A DNA stretch of 64,000 nucleotides from CAHJXF01 sp038254545 (GTDB lineage Bacteria > Pseudomonadota > Gammaproteobacteria > Burkholderiales > Burkholderiaceae_D): assembly GCA_038254545.1 (NCBI GenBank), contig JBBSGB010000003.1:62001-126000 (forward strand). Reading direction: 5' to 3'. The notes under the pieces were generated by a model that was given only the letters and a program-made list of their open reading frames with translations, was not told the origin of the DNA and did not search any database. This document shows, piece after piece, positions 8,571 to 14,728 of this stretch. How positions within the stretch are numbered: the stretch's first letter is position 1; each line of letters opens with the position of its first letter. Made by a program: the position numbers and the translations under genes.

Positions 8571-9011
8571 TCAGGGCCGCAGATAGACATAGCCTTCACG
8601 CGCCTGCAGTCGCGCGACTTCCGCGACGCCTGCCGGCACGATCTGGACTTCGGGCAACAAGCGCGACTGATCGATACGGCCCGCGGTCAATGTGTTGTTG
8701 CAAAGCCGGAACTGCACACCTTTCGAGACCAGACCCTCGATCGTCGCGTCGAAGGGATTGCCGTTCTTGTCCTTCGCACCGTCGAGCATGAAGTCGATGC
8801 CCGGGCCGTTGCCGACGACCACGATCTTCACGTTCGGATCGGCTTGCAGGTGGTTGCGGATATTGCCCATCGCATGCGCCGCCTGGTCGATGCCTTCGGT
8901 GAGGTGATAGACGACCTTGATCGGTTGCTTGCCGGCCGCATGCGCGGTCATGCAGAACACGATGCCCAAGGGCAGCAGCAATGTGATCAACGCTTTTCGT
9001 AGCTGTCTCAT
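8571..9011 (-). CDS. Exported DsrE-family protein
   Basis: A 146-residue protein with a cleavable-looking signal peptide (about 1-26, ending AHAA). A DsrE/DsrF-like alpha/beta domain follows, with KVVYHLTEG, VKIVVVGNGPG and a lone cysteine in FRLCNNTL (Cys104) at the position where DsrE-type sulfur carriers often have their reactive cysteine. I chose the ATG at 9011 because it is preceded by GGAGA. It lies between soxZ and soxA in the sox operon. A sulfur-binding or sulfur-carrying role in the periplasm is an inference from family and location. DsrE relatives inside sox operons are recurrent but little studied. Confidence 0.82.
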   Translation of the reverse strand: MRQLRKALITLLLPLGIVFCMTAHAAGKQPIKVVYHLTEGIDQAAHAMGNIRNHLQADPNVKIVVVGNGPGIDFMLDGAKDKNGNPFDATIEGLVSKGVQFRLCNNTLTAGRIDQSRLLPEVQIVPAGVAEVARLQAREGYVYLRP

Positions 9012-9079
9012 GTTCGTCTCCTTCATGGGGCCGACCTTGCTGACGCTCCCGTACTGACGGCGGGATCCGCATCGACGCT

Positions 9080-9391
9080 TTACGTGATGGTCGCCTCGTC
9101 GGTGCGCGTCTCGCCACGGCTGTCGACCCAGGTCACCTGCACCTTGTCGCCCGGTTTCGCACCGGCGAACTGGAACTGCAAAAAAGGATTCTTGGATACC
9201 GCCGGGCCCCATTGCGCCGACAGCACCGTGCGCCCGTTGCTCGTCGCAGTCACGGTCTGGATGAACCATGCGGGTATGACCTTGCCTGCCGGGTCCTTGC
9301 GCTGGCCCGTTTCCATTTCGTGGCCCATCAATACTTTGACGACGGCCTTGTCGCCACTCATGCTCGCGCGTATGCGCATCGGATCGGGCAT
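9080..9391 (-). CDS. soxZ: Sulfur-carrier partner SoxZ
   Basis: A 103-residue protein matching the all-beta SoxZ family in length and pattern, with RIRASMSGDKAVVKVLMGHEMETG at the N-terminus (read in two pieces) and GDKVQVTWVDSRGET near the end. It has no signal peptide; SoxZ is known to be exported as a complex with Tat-dependent SoxY. An AGGAGA sits ahead of the ATG. It follows soxY directly, with a gap of about 60 bases. SoxYZ carries the sulfur intermediate through the whole oxidation cycle. Confidence 0.93.
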   Translation of the reverse strand: MPDPMRIRASMSGDKAVVKVLMGHEMETGQRKDPAGKVIPAWFIQTVTATSNGRTVLSAQWGPAVSKNPFLQFQFAGAKPGDKVQVTWVDSRGETRTDEATIT

Positions 9392-9453
9392 GTCTTTCTC
9401 CTGTATCTGTGTGATGAAGATCAACCGGCGCTGGTTTGGCGTTCGGTGGGCAG

Positions 9454-9927
9454 TCAGCCGCCGCAGCCGCCGAGCGTGACCTTCACTTCCTTCTTGGCGA
9501 AATACAGCTTGCCGTCGGCTTTCACGAGCGCATAGACGTCGGTCGATTGGCCGAGCTTGACGCGCGTCGTGACCGAAGGGTCGGTCCCGTCGGGGATCGT
9601 GAAGGCCGCGGCGAGCGTGTTCGGATTCTTCTCGACCAGGATCGCGATCTGCTCGATCTTCGGGATCGTGCTCGACACGCTGACCGGCACCACCGCGCCG
9701 TTCTCCGCGATATCGGGTCCGGTGAGCGTGATGTCCTTGCTCTCGATCGGCGTGCCGGTACCGAAGAGCTTCTCGGTATCGGCAACCGTCTTGGTATCGA
9801 ACAGCGCCTTGTTCCATTCGGCCGCTGCCATCGCACTGCCCGGCTTGATCAGGCCGGCCGCGAGCGCCAACCCGAGCACGGTCAGCCCGCTGCTCTGGCG
9901 CATGAATGTTCTTCGTCGATTCATCAT
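9454..9927 (-). CDS. soxY: Sulfur-carrier protein SoxY
   Basis: A protein of about 157 residues. The N-terminus has a Tat-type RRRTFMR followed by a hydrophobic run ending near AMAAA, and the C-terminus ends in the diagnostic flexible arm GGCGG, whose cysteine carries the sulfur substrate. Two consecutive ATGs (9927 and 9924) are possible; a GGAGA lies a few bases before the first. It sits between soxD and soxZ. The SoxY/SoxZ heterodimer is the substrate carrier for SoxXA, SoxB and SoxCD. Confidence 0.95.
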   Translation of the reverse strand: MMNRRRTFMRQSSGLTVLGLALAAGLIKPGSAMAAAEWNKALFDTKTVADTEKLFGTGTPIESKDITLTGPDIAENGAVVPVSVSSTIPKIEQIAILVEKNPNTLAAAFTIPDGTDPSVTTRVKLGQSTDVYALVKADGKLYFAKKEVKVTLGGCGG

Positions 9928-9940
9928 GAGTGTCTCCATT

Positions 9941-11011
9941 TCAGTTTGCCGGCGCACCGGCAAGAACCCAGGTCGCAAGAATTTTCGCATCGGCGGGGGT
10001 CACGCCGGAAGCGGGTGGCATCGGCACGAGACCCCATACGCCGACACTACCCTTGAGGATTTTTTCGGCAAGGCGGTCGGCCGCCTTTGCGTCGTCCTTG
10101 TACTTCTCGGCAACCGACTTGAAGGCCGGTCCGACGATCTTGGTATTGGTGGCGTGACAGGCGACGCAGCCCGAAGAAGTCGCGAGTGCGTGCGCATCGG
10201 ATTTCGCGGGCCGGGCGGCCGGTGGCGATGCCGTAATTGCCTTCCCCGAAGAGGCGAGGTCGATCGCATGCGTCTCCCCGAAAGCTCGGGTCTGCTCCGC
10301 GGGGTTGCCGTTGGCACCGCGCGCGGCTTCTGGCAAGGCGGACGCGATCTTGTCTGCGACCGGACAATCCTTCATGCACGCGACACTCTTCACATCCGGC
10401 TTGCCGCGCACCTCCCAGAGACCGTGATCGCGCGTCATGCCATCGCGGTTCGGCAGGCGCGCCTGCGCCTGGCCGATGTTCTGGTCCGACAGCGTGAAGT
10501 CGTTGGGCAGCACGTCGGCCATGTTCAGGATGTAGGCCACGACCGCGTAGACCTCGTCGGTGGAGAGAGACTTGGGCGCGTTCCACGGCATCGCGCGGCG
10601 GATGTAGTCCCACAAGGTCGAGACCGCGCTGAGCTTCATCATCGTGGTCCGCTGCGGCGCGCTGTTGTTGGTGAGCGCCGCGACGTGCCCGGTCACGATG
10701 TCGTCTTTTGTCGTGCCGCCGATGATGGGCGCGAACACCTCGTTGCTTTCGCCGAAGGTTCCATGGCACGACGCGCACTTGCCTTCCCATATCTCCTGAC
10801 CATGGGCGACGGTGCCCGACCCTTTCGGCAGGCCCTTGAAATCGGCGCGTACGTCGACGTCCCATGCGCGAATTTCGGCGGGTGTCGCGGCCCGGCCAAC
10901 GCCTGTGAACGCTGGAGTCGCGGTCTGTGCCGTGCGCTCTGCGGACCATGCAATACCGCAGGCACCGATGGCGCAGGCGACGAGCACGGCGAGTTCAATA
11001 GGCTTGAACAT
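9941..11011 (-). CDS. soxD: Sulfur dehydrogenase cytochrome subunit SoxD
   Basis: A 356-residue diheme cytochrome c with a hydrophobic N-terminal export or anchor segment (about 7-23). It has two heme motifs, CASCH at 79-83 and CVACH at 282-286, joined by a Pro/Ala-rich linker around residues 255-272. A C(M)KDC pair near 212-216 is additional. SoxD accepts electrons from the molybdenum subunit SoxC, and its start overlaps the end of soxC by about 17 bases, which fits coupled translation. GAGGTG lies just before the ATG. SoxCD lets the cell oxidise the carrier-bound sulfane sulfur fully, without storing sulfur globules. Confidence 0.92.
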   Translation of the reverse strand: MFKPIELAVLVACAIGACGIAWSAERTAQTATPAFTGVGRAATPAEIRAWDVDVRADFKGLPKGSGTVAHGQEIWEGKCASCHGTFGESNEVFAPIIGGTTKDDIVTGHVAALTNNSAPQRTTMMKLSAVSTLWDYIRRAMPWNAPKSLSTDEVYAVVAYILNMADVLPNDFTLSDQNIGQAQARLPNRDGMTRDHGLWEVRGKPDVKSVACMKDCPVADKIASALPEAARGANGNPAEQTRAFGETHAIDLASSGKAITASPPAARPAKSDAHALATSSGCVACHATNTKIVGPAFKSVAEKYKDDAKAADRLAEKILKGSVGVWGLVPMPPASGVTPADAKILATWVLAGAPAN

Positions 11012-12359
11012 TGCTCACCTCGCCCGACTGCGCAACCTGCCACGACTGGATCGCGTTGTTGTGATAGATCGAGCGCGTGCCGCGGACCGCTCGCAGCTCG
11101 TTGATCTTCGGCTGCACGTATCCGGTTTCGTCGATCGCGCGCGACTGCAGGATCGCGGGACCGCCGTTCCAAGCCCAGCCGGTGTTGAAGCGCGTCAACG
11201 CTTTCGGCAGGACCGGATTCTCGAGACGCGCGCTCGACCAGTTGCGACCGCCATCGAACGAGACATCGACCCGCTTGATCTTCCCCCGTCCCGACCAGGC
11301 GATTCCGCTGACGTTGTAGAAGCCCTTGTCGAGCAGCATCTGGCCGCCCGAAGGCGCCGTGATGACCGACTTGCATTCCTGGATCGACGTGTACTGACGC
11401 AACTGTCCGTCGGGCATCAGGTCGACATAGTGAAGGGTCTCGTCCTTGGTGGCCCACGACTGGTCGCCGACCTCCAGGCGCCGCAACCACTTCACCCAGG
11501 ACACACCCTGCACGCCGGGTACGACGAGCCGCAGTGGATAGCCGTTCTCGGGGCGCAACATCTCGCCGTTCATGCCGTACGCCACGATCGCATCGTCGAG
11601 GGCGCGATCCATCGCGATGGTGCGTGTCATGCCCGATCCATCCGCGCCTTCGGCCAGGACGAACTTGCCGTTCTTCCTGTCGAAGCCGCAGTCTTCCAGC
11701 AGAACCGACAGCGGCACGCCGGTGAACTCGCAACACGACAGCATGCCGTGGGTGTACTGAACCGTCGGCACCGCGACGTTGCCCCATTCCATGCTGGAGT
11801 TGGCGCCGCACTCGATGAAGTGGATGCGCGAGACCGAGGGCAGGCGCATCAGGTCGTCCATCGTATAGACCTTGGCGTTCCTGACCATGCCGTTGACCAT
11901 CAGCCGATGCTTGCCCGGATCGACGTCGATCCATCCCTGGTGATGGCGCTCGAAATGCAATCCGTTGGGCGTGATGATTCCGAACAGGCCCTGCAAGGGC
12001 GCGAACGCGACCGATGCGGCGGAGACGCGCGTGAGTCCCGGGCTTTCGCGGCGCTGGAGGTTACGCTCGTATTTCGACGGCACGCCGTAGCCGTTCGCCG
12101 CGACCGGCTTGCCCAGCGTCTTGCTGAATTCGGGCAGATCGAGTATCGCCGGGTCGCCCACGTCGCCTGCTTCGGCTGCAAGCGCGTCGAGCGTGGCGCC
12201 TGCCGCAAGCGACGCGCCCGCGGCAACCATGGCCTTCTTCAGGAAATCGCGACGGCCCGCCCCTACCGCTGCGATGTCTTCGGCCGACAGGAAGTTTTCG
12301 GGTGCGCGCCGGAGTCTCCCGGGGCGACTGGAATCCGAGTCCATCAGCGCCGGGTCCAT
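10995..12359 (-). CDS. soxC: Sulfur dehydrogenase molybdenum subunit SoxC
   Basis: About 454 residues of the sulfite-oxidase family. A Tat-type RRDFLKKAM lies near residue 36, followed by a hydrophobic stretch. The molybdenum-ligating cysteine sits in IHFIECGANSS (about Cys184), and downstream motifs GGRNWSSARLENPV and GWAWNGG fit the dimerisation domain. I favour the ATG at 12359 because GGAAG lies six bases upstream; another in-frame ATG is at 12365. It is the first sox enzyme gene after the ArsR-type regulator gene, separated by about 25 bases. With SoxD it removes six electrons from the carrier-bound sulfane. Confidence 0.93.
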   Translation of the reverse strand: MDPALMDSDSSRPGRLRRAPENFLSAEDIAAVGAGRRDFLKKAMVAAGASLAAGATLDALAAEAGDVGDPAILDLPEFSKTLGKPVAANGYGVPSKYERNLQRRESPGLTRVSAASVAFAPLQGLFGIITPNGLHFERHHQGWIDVDPGKHRLMVNGMVRNAKVYTMDDLMRLPSVSRIHFIECGANSSMEWGNVAVPTVQYTHGMLSCCEFTGVPLSVLLEDCGFDRKNGKFVLAEGADGSGMTRTIAMDRALDDAIVAYGMNGEMLRPENGYPLRLVVPGVQGVSWVKWLRRLEVGDQSWATKDETLHYVDLMPDGQLRQYTSIQECKSVITAPSGGQMLLDKGFYNVSGIAWSGRGKIKRVDVSFDGGRNWSSARLENPVLPKALTRFNTGWAWNGGPAILQSRAIDETGYVQPKINELRAVRGTRSIYHNNAIQSWQVAQSGEVSNVQAY

Positions 12360-12384
12360 CGGCATCTTCCGGCCACGATCCCGT

Positions 12385-12750
12385 TCATCGGGCCGCTGCG
12401 CGCAATCCGCGGGCAGGCATGGCGTCCACAGCCACGAGTTGCTCGATGGCGAACTGCGTGCAGACGGTGCGGCACAACTCGATGACCACGTCGTTCGAGA
12501 CGCGGTAATAGATCTGGCTTCCTTCGCGCCTGCGCGCCACCACCCGATGCCGGTAGAGCAGCGCGAGGTGCTGCGACACGTTGGACTGCGCGGCGCCGGT
12601 CTGCAGGACGATGGCGCTCACGCTTTGCTCGGCCTCGCATACCACGCGCAGGATGCGCAGCCGCATCGGGCTGGCGAGCACTCCGAACAACTCGGCCGCC
12701 GATTCGAACACCGGCTGCATTTCGTCGAGACTGGAATTCGGTTCGTTCAC
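12385..12750 (-). CDS. ArsR-family repressor heading the sox operon (SoxR-like)
   Basis: A winged-helix ArsR/SmtB protein of about 121 residues. The helix-turn-helix region reads TGAAQSNVSQHLALLYRHRVV and is followed by a wing, REGSQIYYRV. Cysteines occur in RVVCEAEQS and ELCRTVCTQ; the sulfur-responsive ArsR group (SoxR, BigR, SqrR) uses paired cysteines to sense sulfane sulfur, so this is a plausible thiosulfate or persulfide sensor. An in-frame ATG at 12771 is unlikely as start because it has no ribosome-binding site and lies in the putative operator. The GTG at 12750 has GCGGAG nine bases upstream. It is co-directional with soxC and should repress the operon including itself. Confidence 0.8.
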   Translation of the reverse strand: MNEPNSSLDEMQPVFESAAELFGVLASPMRLRILRVVCEAEQSVSAIVLQTGAAQSNVSQHLALLYRHRVVARRREGSQIYYRVSNDVVIELCRTVCTQFAIEQLVAVDAMPARGLRAAAR

Positions 12751-12768
12751 GGCGTATTTCTCCGCCAA

Positions 12769-12793
12769 CATATGCGCATACGCACATATGCGG
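12769..12793. promoter_or_regulatory. Putative ArsR/SoxR-type operator
   Basis: Just upstream of the regulator gene lies an inverted repeat CGCATA-N6-TATGCG at 12775-12792, embedded in two direct copies of CATATGCG at 12769-12776 and 12785-12792. Such AT-centred palindromes are typical binding sites of ArsR/SmtB repressors, and the position is right for control of the sox operon. No clear -35/-10 pair could be assigned, although an AT-rich stretch follows at 12793-12820. Confidence 0.5.
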
Positions 12794-12909
12794 ATATTTG
12801 AATGGGTTTAAATATAGCGATGTGACTTGCGCCTGTGCAAGAACTTTCGATGTTGCGCCGCGCTGGCGCAGGTGCGCGGCAGGCGTCGTCTTCGGATCGC
12901 GATGTCGCC

Positions 12910-13827
12910 TCAGCCCTCCAGCGGAGACAACTCGGCATCCCGCATTGCATAGCGCGCAAAGCGAAAGTCGCGAATCGTCGCAATGCGATCGCCGGCCCAT
13001 CCGAGGAGGATGAAGTACGAGGGCCGAGCAGCCGGATCGTCGGGGTCGTGCACGAGGATCGCCGGTCGCCGCTCGACGAAGCCGGCGACGAAGCGCCAGT
13101 CGTGGCCCTGGTCGTAGCGGTGGAAATAGGCTCTCGCCTCCGCCCCCTTCGCCTGCAGCCGATTCACCAAGTCAAGTTGCACGTCGCTGGCCAGCATGTC
13201 GCGGATCGCGTCGAAGTCGCGTGCGTTGAAGCGGTCCACATATTCGGTCAGGCGCAGTCGCTCGGACTCGGCCAACGTGGGTGGGCGAAGTTCGTCGGGC
13301 TCCTGCGAGAGCTCGCGCAGTCGCCCGCGGCCACGCTGTAGCGCCGATTTGGTCGCTGCCATCGTGCCGCCGATGACCTCGCTCACCTCGTCGAGTGAGT
13401 AGCCGAGCACGTCGGCGAGAATCACAGTGCTGCGCTGGGATACGGGCAGTCGCATGAAGGTGCGGAGGCTCGCGGCGACGGCTTCGCGATCCTGCGCCGC
13501 GTTGACGGGATGAACCATCGTGTCGGGATCCTCCTCGGAATGCGTCGACAGTTGACGTGCGCGCCGGCGCAGAAAATCGAGCGCCACGTTATAGGCGATG
13601 CGAAACAACCAGCCGCCGGGGTTCGCCAGCGGCTCGGCGTGAGGCAGCGCCTCGATCGCCTTCAACAAGGCCTCCTGGACCACGTCTTCGCCGTCGATGA
13701 CCGAGCCGGTCATGCGCGAGCAATAGCTGTGCAGCCTGGGACGCAACTCCCCGATCATCTGGTCGAATGGCCGCACTGCTGTGGTGACACTGGCGGGCGC
13801 CGCATCGCTCTGTCGGCTCTTGGTCAA
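12910..13827 (-). CDS. ECF-type sigma factor with SnoaL-like C-terminal domain
   Basis: About 305 residues. Sigma region 2 is visible as FDQMIGELRPRLHSYC...GEDVVQEALLKAIEALP, and region 4 as LPVSQRSTVILADVLGYSLDEVSEVIGGT. A roughly 110-residue SnoaL/NTF2-like tail follows, containing YVDRFNARDFDAIRDMLASDV and ending in SPLEG. This architecture fits SigJ/ECF41-like factors, in which the tail replaces an anti-sigma factor. I chose a TTG start at 13827 because it has AAGGAG seven bases upstream; the reading frame is open further but without a ribosome-binding site. It follows a small monooxygenase-like gene on the same strand, probably in one transcript. Its regulon is unknown. Confidence 0.8.
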   Translation of the reverse strand: MTKSRQSDAAPASVTTAVRPFDQMIGELRPRLHSYCSRMTGSVIDGEDVVQEALLKAIEALPHAEPLANPGGWLFRIAYNVALDFLRRRARQLSTHSEEDPDTMVHPVNAAQDREAVAASLRTFMRLPVSQRSTVILADVLGYSLDEVSEVIGGTMAATKSALQRGRGRLRELSQEPDELRPPTLAESERLRLTEYVDRFNARDFDAIRDMLASDVQLDLVNRLQAKGAEARAYFHRYDQGHDWRFVAGFVERRPAILVHDPDDPAARPSYFILLGWAGDRIATIRDFRFARYAMRDAELSPLEG

Positions 13828-13912
13828 GCAGCATCTCCTTCGAGTCGATGTCGTGACGGGGCGGCACGGCCACGGCTCGATTACCGGGACGCGCGCGGCC
13901 AGTATGAATGCT

Positions 13913-14236
13913 TCAGACGTGGTGCACGTACGAGACGTCGCAGGTGATCGCATCGAATTGCGCCAGGGCCTTCACACGCTGCAGGTAAGGGCCCATGTGC
14001 GGGCTCTGCCGCATCGTCGCCACGGCTTCGGGGCTGCGCCATTGTCCGTAGATGACCAGCCGTCGCCCGTCGCTCGAATTGTGAAAGTTCGATGAGATGA
14101 ACCCCGGCAGCTTGCTGATCCAGGCCTCTGTGCCCTCCTTGAGAAGCGCGACCAATTCAGCCTGGTTCTGCGGCTCTACGGTGAAGATGTTGATGAGCGT
14201 AGTGATGTTGCTGTCGCTGCGTATCGTTGTTTCCAT
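13913..14236 (-). CDS. ABM-superfamily (antibiotic biosynthesis monooxygenase-like) protein
   Basis: About 107 residues with the ABM/dimeric alpha-beta barrel pattern: ITTLINIFTVEPQNQAELVALL, KLPGFISSNFHNSSDGRRLVIYGQW and a closing strand QFDAITCDVSYVHHV (pieces read separately). I chose the ATG at 14236, preceded by AGGAAG. A longer start at 14371 would add 45 residues with a Tat-like RRALLAGAISSGLALAA, which would make it an exported protein. Both starts are possible. It lies directly upstream of the ECF sigma gene; small oxidoreductases next to ECF41-type factors are often their targets, so that link is plausible but unproven. Confidence 0.72.
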   Translation of the reverse strand: METTIRSDSNITTLINIFTVEPQNQAELVALLKEGTEAWISKLPGFISSNFHNSSDGRRLVIYGQWRSPEAVATMRQSPHMGPYLQRVKALAQFDAITCDVSYVHHV

Positions 14237-14728
14237 CTGGGAACTTCCTGGTTGGCTGCGGGCTGGTTGGACTCGCGCGGCGAGCGCGAGGCCGCTGCTG
14301 ATGGCGCCCGCCAAAAGCGCGCGGCGGTCATCCGCAAATCGGTTGCAAGTGAGGTCATGTGAAGACTCCATGGTTGAAACGGCTGGGCAGGGCGCCGCCT
14401 CGGATGGCCTGTGGTCCGGCCGCCAGCAAGACGCCCTCCACAATCCTTAGACGATCGTGAGCATCGAAAGGAATCGGCGCGGCGGAAAAAAGTTTGCCGG
14501 TCGCCGTGCGTGAGGCGCCTCTCCGATCGCGAGCCGTCCGTCATATGCATCGGGTGGCTAAGGCCGATGCCAGGTGCTATTCTTTCGGCCTTTCTTACTG
14601 CGCAAACGACCCCACGTGGTTTGTGCAGGAGCAATCCGCTGGTTCGGCATGGCCGAAGAGCGGAGGTCGATTTCAACCCGAAGTCGACCCCCTTGGCGCC
14701 CGGGATACTCGGGGAAAGGTGAAGCATC
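14237..14728. other. Intergenic region upstream of sucA
   Basis: A stretch of about 490 bases between the divergent monooxygenase-like gene and sucA. Up to 14371 it may be coding if the longer start of that gene is used. The remainder should hold the promoters of both directions. I see no convincing -35/-10 pair, hairpin or RNA gene in it; only the sucA ribosome-binding region GGGGAAAGG at 14711-14719 stands out. Confidence 0.5.

Noticed and set aside
12751..12771. Use of the ATG at 12771 as the start of the sox regulator.
   Set aside because: It overlaps the operator palindrome and has no ribosome-binding site, while the GTG at 12750 has one.
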